Origin: Manis javanica
Lineage: Eukaryota; Chordata; Mammalia; Pholidota; Manidae
Reading direction: 5' to 3'
NCBI RefSeq assembly: GCF_040802235.1
Contig: NC_133161.1
Coordinates: 108,207,001 to 108,271,000, forward strand
Length of the DNA stretch: 64,000 bases
How positions within the stretch are numbered: position 1 is the first letter of the stretch; the number at the start of each line of letters is the position of its first letter. The translations under genes were made by a program, and so were the position numbers. Below the pieces are notes generated by a model. That model worked only from the letters and a program-made list of their open reading frames with translations. It searched no databases and had not been told where the DNA came from. Positions 11,201 to 22,200 of this stretch are shown here, piece by piece.

Positions 11201-13457
11201 CATGTGACTCACACTACCACTGCAGTCTCTCAGACACCCAGACCTGTATGCAGGCCACACATCCAATCACAGCCCCATCCTCAGCACTACCACTCCCATG
11301 TGGCCCAGCAACTCACTCCACCTGTTTGTGAATTTATCTCAGCCAGAGTTCTGTAGCTACTGATCGATTTCAAAAGACTTAATAATCACACTAGCTCACA
11401 CCTCCAGAGCTTGTAAGCTCCAGGCACTGTTCTAAGGAGTTTATTCCATTCTGAAGCAACCATACAGATGAAGAGACAGGGCACACAGGTAGGGTTAGGA
11501 GAGCCGGGCTCCCTGAAGAAGCTGGCTCCAGAAGCCAGGCCCTGTGATTCGGATGAGACTGTCTGGTGCTACTACAGAGTGGTTGGGCTGGACTAGCTCT
11601 GTTCTGGAAGACCTACAAACATCAAGTGAGCAGCAGCACCTCAAGACTAATTTTCCTGCAGACTCAAATGCTTACTAGGTTTATACTATTTCCATTTTTT
11701 GCAGCTAAAGAATTTATCATCACTGTTTGTCACATTATTTCAAATTCTCAGGATGAAAATGCACTTTCTGCCACAAAGGTGGAGATGTTCGCTTATTCAC
11801 CTGGACAGGGTGATGCCGAATCTCCCAGAAGCACAAGGTCCTAGGGATATGACTCCAGAGGGAGTGGAGTGTCAGTGCGGCCATGATGACCTAGGAAGAA
11901 CCAGGAGGAGCAAGAGGCCCTGCCTCGGGCTGCCACCCATAGGCCCGGGCTTTCCCCCATTTGGACATGAGGTCTGGCCTACCTTCTTCCAGGGGCCCCC
12001 TGCCTGTACCTGTCCACGGCAGCTCTCTCGTGACCTAGCCAGTCTCATGGGGGGCAGGGGAGAGCTTTGTGCCCCCAGCAGTTCTAATGAGAGTTGAGAA
12101 CCAAAAAATGTCCGGTTTGATACCAAGAAACTGGCCACCATAGACACCACTGGAGAAGAGGACCTCAGGAGATACAGTTCTGGGCAGGGAGGGCGTCCCC
12201 CAACTTCCCATGGGCCTTTGGGTTCAAATGCTTCTCCCTGTATTAACACAAGCTTCGAAGGCCCCTGCCAACGGTGGCTTGGCAGCAGGGGGCCCCAGGC
12301 CTCTCTCCTGGGGAGGACTCATGGTGCAGGGCGAGGGGCCTCAAGGCAGCTAGCGTAGGCTGGGTAGGGCCTGGTGCGGGAGGGGCTAAGTGATGAGGGG
12401 GAGGATAGTCTCCAAGTGTCCTGGGGTAACTACAAAGAGAAGCCCATTTCCTGGAAGCAAAAAGTTGTTGCCACTGAATAAAGTAGAAAGACTGAACTCA
12501 ATCTCCATGTGCAATCTGAACTGGCCCTGTTGAGCCACCAGGAGGCCTCATTTCTCAAGTCTTTCTTCCTAAAACTGCTAATGTGCAGATACAAAGGAGA
12601 GGAAACCCCCACCATCAGGGAGCTTCTGAGACAAGGACAGAGCAATGACCAACTGCCACATTGACTCCACAGCCTATGCTAGGTTCTGACCTTACCTACG
12701 AGCGCCTGACTACGAGTGTCATAACGTGGTGATACCAGAAGGGTCTTCGGACATCGCAGAGCATCAGAGACTGTTATTCAGACAAAGAGTAGTGCGGCAG
12801 GGCGGCAATCATCAGTGGTGTTAGCATGTGCACAACCTGGCCACATCAGGATTAGTTGTGCATCATTTCTCAGCACAGGGCAGTAGTGCAAGACGCAGCA
12901 GACTGGTAGAGGAGGCTGGGTGCGGCACACCTGACAGCCGCCTGGGCGCCACATGTACCTCCTGCACGCCGGGATGCCTTCCCAAGTTTCCTCGGTGTGA
13001 TCACCGGCTGTGAGAGTGGGATAGCCAGCTGCACAACGTGCTAGGATTCGCCCTGCCAAAGGTAGGCCCTGACGGCTCACCAGCGGACCGCACAACAGCA
13101 GCTGTGAGTAAGGCTCATCTGGTGGGGTCTGAAAACCACAGCCAGAAGAGCTCATGTCTGCAACTTCTGACCTGCCTGCCCAGGGGGGCCATCTTTTTCT
13201 CTGTGCCAAAAGCCTTTTCTGCTCAGAATTTTACTTTCCAATTTTGAGACTTAGACAATTGGGCTCATACAATCTGGCTGAAAAGCTGGGAAAAAAGTAA
13301 CTTGCCCAAAACACTCTAAGGCTGCATTGCCAGTAAATTTCAAGTGATCATAACGAAGGAAACTTAAGAGTCTCTCCCTTAGTCTGTGGAAGCCCTGGCT
13401 CACAGCTACGATCAGAGGAGCTGAGCAGCACGGTGCTCACTGCTCTCAGACCCTCAC
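8249..13457. other. OGDH intron between the alternative exons and the 45-nt exon
   Basis: 5.2 kb of mostly unique sequence. The only clear repeat is a MIR at about 11,381-11,545. Several longer chance frames occur on both strands without family resemblance. Confidence 0.7.
11381..11545 (+). repeat. MIR SINE
   Basis: Contains the MIR-type order CCAGGCACTGTTCTAAGGAG, then ACAGATGAAGAGACAGGG, then a GAGCCGGG-like segment. Divergence is what is expected of an ancient mammal-wide SINE. Confidence 0.7.
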
Positions 13458-13560
13458 CAAGTTTGTCTGTGGATGAGATAATGTCAGCGGGCACGGAGGA
13501 GTCCAGATCCGCATCCAAAATCCCAAGGGGGTCCAGCTGCGCTACATGATGCCCACGTAT
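13458..13560 (-). CDS. OGDH: OGDH alternative exon 4b (Ca2+-motif version)
   Basis: On the minus strand the acceptor CTTTCATAG is followed by 103 nt encoding [14 protein letters not shown], then [20 protein letters not shown], ending in phase 1 at donor GTGAGG. With exons 2 and 3 these are residues 138-171 of the precursor. The DADLD acidic motif (residues 153-157, about 113-117 of the mature protein) is the segment that I recall being assigned to Ca2+ sensing in human E1. The exon starts in phase 0, directly compatible with exon 3. It is mutually exclusive with 13,772-13,682: using both, or neither, shifts the frame. This is the version found in the main human isoform. Confidence 0.96.
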
Positions 13561-13681
13561 CTATGAAAGGGCCAGCGATGGAGGGAAGGACACACACAAA
13601 AGGACAGGAGAAAAAAAAAAGAGGGAAGGGGTAAAAAAAAGTAAAATTACATTAAATTAGCATTTACAGACTAATTCTCAC
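13561..13681 (-). promoter_or_regulatory. OGDH: Short intron between OGDH exons 4a and 4b, with an extended AG-free tract
   Basis: The intron is 121 nt (donor GTGAGA, acceptor CATAG). Read on the minus strand it contains no AG between its final TAG and about 13,670, roughly 107 nt, and it is dominated by long T/C runs (about 13,575-13,645). The best branch-point match is TGCTAAT at 13,662-13,656, only about 24 nt from the 4a donor and about 96 nt from the 4b acceptor. Such a distant branch point close to the upstream donor is a known way to block splicing between mutually exclusive exons (alpha-tropomyosin is the classic case). The long pyrimidine tract could also bind PTB-type regulators. 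Confidence 0.7.
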
Positions 13682-13772
13682 CCACGTTTGAAGAAACAGT
13701 TACTGGAGCATCATCAAAATTTACACAACTAATTCCGAGAGGATCAAGTTTTGCAATGTGGTGACCCCTGAC
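13682..13772 (-). CDS. OGDH: OGDH alternative exon 4a (version without the DADLD motif)
   Basis: On the minus strand the acceptor TTGCTTCCAG is followed by 91 nt encoding VRGHHIAKLDPLGI, then SCVNFDDAPVTVSSNV, ending in phase 1 at donor GTGAGA. The first 14 residues closely match exon 4b, as expected of an old tandem exon duplication; the second half is unrelated and lacks DADLD. It starts in phase 0 like 4b. If spliced to the 45-nt exon it gives SSNVDLAVFKDRL. The protein form carrying it would be expected to respond differently to Ca2+; that is inference from published work on human isoforms. Confidence 0.95.
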
Positions 13773-14951
13773 CTGGAAGCAACAATACAAGCAGTCGTTA
13801 AGCAGGTGCCGCGGGCTGTGGGCGTAAAAGTCACCCTCGGTCAAACCAGTCACCCCAAGTAATAAAACCAGTACTGTCCACGAATGACCTTTGCCAAGGA
13901 GGATAAACCTCCGGGGTTATGATAAATGTGCAGTCTAAGGGTCCCCCTGTTGGCGCCCTTGGATTCCCTGGGTAACATTAATGTGAAGGGCTAGGGACTT
14001 GCTCTGCTGAGAAGCCCTTGCAGCCCAGGACACAGAGATATCCTGAGAAGAGGAGGTGAGGGGCCCCTTGGGCCAGAGAGCCCACATCACTTGGGTCTGC
14101 CTGGGTCAGGGCCCAGGGACCCCAGCACCTGACCTGAACTGTTCAAAACCAGAAGGAGAAAGAAAACCCCTCCCAACTTTGCTTGAAGTCTTGAACATTT
14201 TATCCACAGTTACTGGCCAGCAATTTGAGATGAGAGAGGCCACAGAGGGTAGGGTGCCTGAGGCTGTGGACTGGCAGGTGGTGGTGCCCAGTGAGTCTCC
14301 TTCCTACAGTCAAGAGCACCAGGAGGAAGGGCGTGAGTGATCATACAGCTCTGCAAGGGCCCTCTTGCCACTGCCAGGCCCCTGAACCCATTCCCTAGGA
14401 AATAGCACTGGAGACGGGGTAACAGGGCAGCGCCTCTGCCTGCCTGCCCTGCCAGGACCACCACAGACCAGGAGGCTAGAGTCTGGACTCTGCCCGCCCT
14501 TCCTCTGATGGACTGGCCATTAGCCGGAGGGCTCACTGTGGGCTCAGTGGCCTCTCCCTACCTGGTGGGCTCTGCTTGTCCTCAGGGTCCCCTTGGGTTT
14601 ATTTCCTCTTAATGCACTGGGAAGGGGACAGTGCCTCACGGGGCAGTATGCCCCACGCAGTGACCATACGCCCCCTTGAGGGTCAGGTACTGTCTATGCT
14701 TCCCTAATGGTAAATCTTTCCTGCCAACGTATGTAAGAATTAAGGACCTGTGTGCAGGGCAGGTACCATGGTGGATGGATTTGCTCAAGTAGGGTAAGGC
14801 TGTCCTGGCTCCTCTCCCTGGCACACTGTATTGCTGCCTCCCAGCCCTGGTGGCCAGCATGCCCTGAGCTTGGCGGGTGCCAGCTAAGTGGCAGTGCTCC
14901 CATGAGGCTGACAGCATCCTCTCAGGTGGAAGCCAGCCGGCGCCGCCTTAC
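13773..14951. other. OGDH intron 3
   Basis: 1.2 kb intron between exon 3 and exon 4a, GC-moderate and without recognisable repeats or other exons. Confidence 0.75.
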
Positions 14952-15143
14952 CTGGTAGGCTCTGATGAGAGACTGCACTGCCAGGTGGTCCTCCACCAGC
15001 TTGTCCACATTGGGCTGGGCTTCCACCAGGGGCTGCACTCGGGCTGCAGCCGACAGGAAGCCTGTGCCCAGGGGGAGTGGGCTCTGGTAGGCAGTGCCTG
15101 GGGGTGCCCCCGCATTGGTGTTTCGGAAAAAAATGTCCCATGA
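14952..15143 (-). CDS. OGDH: OGDH exon 3
   Basis: 192 nt, phase 0 to phase 0, encoding 64 residues (precursor 74-137) from [10 protein letters not shown] through [19 protein letters not shown] to SLIRAYQ. The acceptor is TTTTTCTTCAG and the donor is CAG|GTAAGG. This is the N-terminal region of E1 just before the alternative segment, a part of 2-oxoglutarate dehydrogenases involved in complex assembly. The sequence is highly conserved except for a variable patch ([14 protein letters not shown]). Confidence 0.97.
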
Positions 15144-15749
15144 CTGAAGAAAAAGAGGGAACACATGTGTTATTACCCCACTGCTCACCTCGGGCCTAGT
15201 TACTTACCTTTGGCCAAAAAAAATTTTTTTCTTGGCAGGCAAGTCATGTTCTGGTCTTATTTGTCCACTAACAGGCTGACCTCCTCTTGCTCTGCACAGC
15301 CTGACTCTACCTGGAGGGTGGGTTTCTCTTACCCAAGCCCGACACTGCAGCTGCTCCTCCATCTAGACCCAAAGGCTGGGGCCAGGCAGTTCTGTGCACT
15401 TGCTGGCTCCCCAGGAGGCAGGTGATCAAGCTTCTCTGCAGCACAGCCCTGGGTATTATATGGAAGACCCTCCCATCTGTTGCTGCCCCAGGTCCCCCAG
15501 CCCCAGGGACTGCCTAAGGGGGACTGAATGTACTCTGTGCAACTCTGAAAACGCCAGGCCTGCCTGGCTTGAGCTCTTAACCCTGCACACAAGGTGAAAA
15601 GGGGTACGCAAGCCCGCACTCCTGGCTGCCACGCAAAGCATCCCCCCTTCCTGCCCCCAGAGACGTAGTCCTGTCTGTGCTTCAGAGCTGAGGGCAGACA
15701 GCTGCATCTCAGCACTGGGTCTTGGTGCACTTCCTTAACATTCTGTATA

Positions 15750-15860
15750 CAGCTTATTCACCTGGAAAATAAGGATAAAACCTATATTCTCCACAGGCCT
15801 GCTGTGAAGACTGAATCACGTAGCTGGAGGAAATCAGGACACAGTCTAGGCAACACAACT
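15750..15860 (+). repeat. MIR-like SINE fragment
   Basis: Contains CTGGAAAATAAGGATAAAA, CCTGCTGTGAAGACTGAATC and following bases. These resemble the MIR core/3' order (ATGGGGATAATA, TTGTTGTGAGGATTAAATG) at high divergence. Confidence 0.5.
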
Positions 15861-16178
15861 TTTCTCCACTTCAATATCCTGTGTGCTGCTGTGAGCTCAC
15901 TCACTACTTTTCCTACTACGTTAGGCTGTTCCATGTCTGACTCATTCAGTTTATAATCTGTATAATACATGGACTAGAACTGTTAATTCATCTCATATTA
16001 AGATGTGAGCTTTTAAAAATTAATTTACAGGTCAGAGAAACAAACTCCTTTGTAAAAAGAAAAGAAACTATTAAAAAGCAGTAAGTTTAGAAACATGAAA
16101 ACATTGTCTTTCTTCTCTGCCATATGATTTCCAGTTTCTAAGATTCCTCCATAAGTAAATTCTAATGATCAGGCTGGG

Positions 16179-16226
16179 TGGAAAATCCAGAGAGGAGGCT
16201 CCATGGAAAATCCAGAGAGGAGGCTC
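16179..16226 (+). repeat. 25-bp tandem duplication
   Basis: A 23-bp string beginning TGGAAAATCCAGAGAGG occurs identically at 16,179-16,201 and 16,204-16,226 (period 25). Two copies only. No effect on a gene is evident. Confidence 0.9.
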
Positions 16227-19200
16227 TTCACGTCTGCATTCGCCTTCCTTGCGCCGCCACCACGATGCTCCCCAGATGTATTTGTCCAGGCCTGGGTGGA
16301 GAGTGAATGGGTCTGTGTGTGTCTAGACAGAAACCATGAGGCTAGTCCCACAGGTCCTCTGCCTTTCCAAACATACCCTTCAATGCTGTGTAGGACACAG
16401 ATGGGTCCCAAGAGACAGCTCCTGCCTGCCGCCAGTCACAAACATGCCCCAAACTCATGCAGCAAGCTCTAGCCTTGGATGCCTGCTTCTTGCTAGAACA
16501 GTTTTGAAGGAGCTTTGCAGATGTTTAAACCATTCTACAGTAAGAACATATTTCTTTTGTATTCAGAAAAATTCAGTTTTAAAAACCAAACTATAAGGGT
16601 GATGATGGTATGACCCAGCAAATGTACTAAAAGCCAGCTGTGCACTTCCATGTGAACTGCACCTCGACAGTAATTGTAAAATGTTTAAACAAATCTAACC
16701 ATTCAAGGTTTTACTGTTTTTATCTTTCTGGTTAGTTTTCACATGACAGCTGATGGTATTAGAGATTTGTGGTTCTCTCCTGGCACCTGCTGTGTCACCA
16801 ACATGAAGCAGCTCTCAGCTGACAACTAGGACATCCCTCTGCATCAAGCTGGAAGCCCCAAGCCTGTCACTTCCTCTGTCACACTGGCTCCCATGGCCCT
16901 CACCCTAAGCCTGCTGTAACACAGGTGCAAAGCAGTGTGCCTTCCAGAGAAAGCTGCCTACTTACTACTGGAGAAAAGGAGAGGCAGCTCACTGCCAACT
17001 CCCTGGGGCAAGGGCAGGCTGCCTTCCTGCTGGGCACCTGCTGGGTGCCATTTCAAAGATGCAAGAGACACACGCTGGGCACCCCCAAATGTTTCTGACT
17101 TGTAGAGCTTTTCCAGCGGGTCTGAGGGAGCTCCCTGCATTCTGGGCACAGCTCTGGCCTAGGACTCTCTTAGGCTTCTGCAGGTCTCCAGTAACTGAGG
17201 GCCCAGCATACAAGGGTACATACATGCTTACACGCAGGCAGGGTACCCATCAGATGAGTAACCAAGAGTAGGGCAGCCTTGACACAAACAGCACATTCAC
17301 CCTGCCTTACCCTACCCAAAGCAGTGATGAAGTGATAGGGATGCCTGTGCAAAGGCTGCAGGCCCTTCCAGCCCAGGCCCTGCAAGGGGCCATCACCACC
17401 ATACAGCCTCATCTTTCTCACCTTCTTTTGTGCTTGGGACAAAACTGCAGGTGATTTCCAACTGGAGGAGGCCCATGCTCAGCTGCAGTCCTGCACAGCT
17501 GGAGGCAGCCAGGAAGAACTGGTTCATGCTTGCACTGGGTGCGCTGAAAGCCACTGATAAAGTGTCTTTCCTGAACCTCTGCAGTCCTCTGCCCAAGAGC
17601 CCACCCACCTGCAGCAAGCTCCTCCCACCACAACCAGAGGGACAGTTGTGGAGAGGCAGAGGTATGACCACATACACCTGGCAAAGCCCACTGTGTTGCA
17701 ACTTAAAACAATGCAACGTAGGCCGGACCTCAAAAAAAGATATAAAAAGCAAGCTTCTGGAGTCACTGGCCTGAAGGTGACCTGTGAGATGTGCTTCTGC
17801 CTCTTCAGGGGGCTGTCCTCCCAGCATCCCGACCCTGCATCAGTCCCCAGCCAATCCACCTGTCAGCCCACGTCCTATTTATGCCTGGCTTAGTCACTGT
17901 CTGGAGAGGGGCCTGTCTGAGGGATGCAGCCTCTACACACCTCGGCTGTCGGCTCTGCTGTGTGCCCCCTGCTGCCAGAACCAAGGAGCATCCCCAGAGG
18001 CTGAAGCGCCTGGTGGTCACAGGGAACCTCTCCCAAACGAAGAGGGCTTGGCCCACTGCTCTCACTTGAGCATGGCCCTCATGCCACCTGAGGCAAGCAG
18101 TCCTCAGTTCTTTGATGAGTGAGAAAACTCCACTACCAGTGTATGCCCCCTGCACTGGGGTTTTCTCCTGAGCCCAACTCAGTCCTGACGATCCTTGGTT
18201 CTTGTCTGGATGCCCCAAGCCTATAGCTTGATGTGGGAAGAGGTGGTGACTTCTATCTTGACAAGTACTTCAAGTGACAAAGAGCCCACAGGAATGGCTA
18301 GCGGGGCCGGACTTGACGGTCAGCATGGCCTCCTAACAGCATGCCTCCTCTGCCCGGCTGAGGACAGCTCTCCAGAAGGGAGGGCTCCTTACCCATGAGG
18401 CGGCCCTGCCACACTGGCTCCTGTAAGGGTTGCCACCTGGGGCCTGGGCGTGGCCTCCTGCACCAGCTGGGGTGAGCGAGGCGGGCAGCCCAACCCCACC
18501 ATGCTGCACGGTGCTCACCCCCTCTGTGGCTAGCCACCTGCAGCTGCCACAAACATGCCAGGGTCATGGCAGACAGTCCCCAACTGCTCATCTACCTGCT
18601 TGCACAGCTGCCTCTGAGATGAGGAGGGAGGCGTTGGAGGCCTGAAGGGTTGCGTCTCAGCAGAAGGGTGGGCAAGGGATGGCCCTGCCCCAGGCCAGCT
18701 CTTTTGGCAGGACCACGAGCATCTCCCCAAGGGTAGAGGGTGCACTGGATATGTTTCATGGCAGTGAGGCTGTCCCTCAATGTCCAATGCCACAACCACA
18801 GACGAGGTGGCTGTGCATGGTGTGCCGAATAGCGTGAGCCCCTCAGCAGTGAGGCCAGTTAGAGGACATGTATCTAGGTGGCAATGCCAGGGAAGGGGAG
18901 ATGGTGTTCAAGGGGCAAAGAGGCCTGCGCTGCCTGGGCAGCTGGGCTGAGGAACCCAGGACAGGCATGTAGCCCCAAGGAGGGGGCAGATAGCTGGCAA
19001 GAGACTAGAAAGGTGGGCCAGAACTGGGTTGGATGCTCAGAGCAGGAGGACAGTGCCCTGGGGGGAGGCATGCGCCTGCCACCCTCTCCAAGGGGGTTTG
19101 TCCATCAGCTTGTTCGTGACACTACTTACCCAAAACATGAATAGATTTCAACTGTAAATAAACCTAATGTTGGGCTGAAGTGAAACCAGAACTCTGGCTT

Positions 19201-22200
19201 TGATTTTAGATAACTGAAAGCATCATAGTAGATGAAGCTGTTTCACAAGCCACCGCCCCAGCTGTGTGCCCAGCAGATCCTAGGAACCCGCACTGCCCCC
19301 ACAGGAAACTCCTAGGGGCTGCAAGCACCTTCCCTGCGACGTCACAAGGAAGCCAGTTCAGCCTGGGTTACTGAAACCCATTCTGGCTGGCAGATGCCAT
19401 GACTATGGGGGGCTGACCAGACCATTTCCCCCTGCCCAAAGTTCCCTTTAGGTGCCACCCCATCACCTGTGGCTCCAGCTTAGCTCTGGAACAAGCCCCA
19501 CTTGCCCACCAACACACATGCTCTGTACCCTGGGCACGTCACCTGAGGATCACCACGACCCCTGCCAGGTGCCTGCCAAGGACCCAGATCGAAAGCCACC
19601 CAGGGTGGATGGGGGAGCCTCTAGCTGCCTCTCGAATGCATCAAACCCCAGACTAAAAGGCCATTCCACAGATAAACTGACCTCAGCTTGGGTGTCCAAC
19701 CCCAGTACACCAGAGACAACCAGGCTGTAAGGTTCTGTTTTAACAATGCTTGTTAACTGGCACCAACATGAAATTCAGGGCAACAGGCAACAGAGGAAAA
19801 TGAGGCATGGCCATCCTGAAACAAAGGTGTGGCTGGAGCAGGCCAACTCAAACAGACGGACAGGCAGCAGTTCCTGGGGCCAAGGACAGGCACCAGTGAC
19901 TCACTGACAGGTGCTGCTCTAAGAGGCACGTCTCCCCAGGGCCCTGGCATAGGGACTCTTGGGCTGAGAAAGTGTGCTGGTGAATTACATACTGCATCTG
20001 GAGTAACCAGCTTCTGGACATACTAGCCCAGCTATAGTGTGACACTCAATAGCCCTGGTGCGCACAAAAGGCTGCTCTGGATGGTCTCCCCAAGAGCCTG
20101 AGGTGCCCAATCTGTGCCCACACCTGGGCCCCAAGCCTTTCCTAAGAACTCTGTGTGACTGTGACTGCCCTAAAGTCCTAATAGGATGCCTGGGGGTCTG
20201 AGGTCACGGTGAGGGGCTGCTGTCAACTGCCCATCCCTAAAGAACTTCATGAAAGAGTCGGCTTTAGAGCTAAGCAGGCTCCAAGAGAAGGCGCCACAAG
20301 GACGAGTACCTGACCCCCCCACCTGCAGAGCTTTGCAGTGGAGGGCAGTCTGGGGAGGTGGGCACCAGCAGGGGCAGGGACTGTCTTGTAGTGGGAGGGC
20401 TGAAGCTGGGGCCATACCAGGGTGTCCCTAAGGCACCGATGCCAACTGAACAGTGCTGTGCTGTCTACAGAGAGCAGCTGAGCACAGATGAGGGAGCGTC
20501 TCCAGCCTCCACTGCCTCAGCCCCACCACACCAGAGAGTCTGCAATGGCACAAGGGTATTACATGGCTCCCCTGAAACTAGGGGGCCGTCAGACCACTAC
20601 AGTAGGGCCCTGGGGACTGCCCAGTGGCCAATCCTCCCACGCTTGTGCAAATACCCATCAGGGCTAGGGCCCATGGGTCTGACCGCCAAGGCCATGGGCA
20701 GCAGTGGTGGTGTGAGCTCTGGCCAGGCCTCCAAGGCCATGGTCTTACCTCTCCCCTTGGAGAGTCTGAGGACCTATGAGGGGTCACTCCAGCCCCCGGG
20801 CAGATGGCAGGGCCTGGCAAACAGCTGGCACCACATGCTAGGGATGAAGGCAGTCTGCAGGGAGCCTCAGTTACAGAGCCAGGAATCTCGAGAAAGCCTC
20901 CACTGGTGGTGTTCTTAGTGGCTGGGTTGGGGGTGGTCTGCTACAGAACGCTCCTGGGAAGCAGGCCCCTGGACTCATGTGATGGCCTTCTCAGCAGCTT
21001 CTGAGAGTTTGCACTGCCCTGCAGTGTTCCTCCACCCAGACCCACATGGCCATGAGGAAGCCTGTGCAGCCTTACCAAGCTGCTGCTGAGGATTTGGAGA
21101 TGGGCCTGTAAGTCCCGATCTTAGAGAAGGCCAAGCTCACAACCCATCCCAGACAGCAGCCCAGAGCCTGAAGACCTTCAGACCTGGTGGCCTGGCCAGT
21201 CTGATGCAGGGAGGAGTGGGAAGGTGGATGGGGCAGCCGTTCCAAAGTGCCAGCCAGGAGTTGAGGACAGCCACCTGTGTTCCCTGGGGGAGTAGGTTAT
21301 TTTCATCTGTCCTCAGTCCTTTGATCACTGGCAGCACTAAAAAATTGTTTCTGCTTAAAGTTTTGCTTACTCGCTGAAGGGTACTCATCAAGACACCTCA
21401 CTCCCACACACAACACCCCACCCACTAGGCCCCCAGTGCAGCTGGTCTGACACCCTCCAAATGCCCTCTGACTGCTGAGGGGTCCACTCTCCCATCCACT
21501 TCACAAAATAAACAAATGTCCTGCTTGGTCTTGGAACCTTTCTTTCCACTTAGGTTGCAGCTCAGATTTCTGATCTTCGCTGGCTGCCTTTGGTTCCTGG
21601 CATGAAACCCCTGAGCCCAGAAGTGCTAGAGCAGGGTTCCCCAACCCTGTCCCAGCCCCTCCTCCTGAGCAGACAGCCTGTCCCTCATCCAGCCCCTTCC
21701 TTACCTTTCAAAGCTCAGTATAGCTGGCGCTCCCTCAGAACTGACCGGGCCCTCTCTGCGGATGGCTGTTCAGCTGGTACCCCCAGCCTGTGAGCTCAGG
21801 GCCCTGCACCAGGCCTCCTGATAGTCACGTATCCAGCCCTCCAACAGGACTGGCAGAGCCCACACCACTGCCCAGAGAGAAGGCACTGTGGCACATTCTG
21901 GTACACAGGGGGCAATTCTCCCTCTCTGTTAGAGTAAGACACTGGAGCAAGGGGACTCTCAGCTCATTACCTGACCTAATACAAAAAGCCACTGTGGCTG
22001 AGATTCCTGATGTCGGCAGTTCCCAAAGGTTGTTCAACAGCTGTGACCCCTGAAATCCCACCAAGTGCACCATGGGCCCCAGATTCAGGCTTCCCCCAAA
22101 GCCAGCACAGCACTGGGCAAACCACAGCCACTTTTGCAGGCAGTCACAGCAACTTCCAAGCTGCAGAATGGCAGGCACAGGCCACGCAGCACTGGCACAG

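Noticed and set aside
20358-20918. 186-codon reading frame on the plus strand in OGDH intron 2
   Set aside because: Low-complexity translation without family resemblance, overlapped by equally long frames on the other strand.
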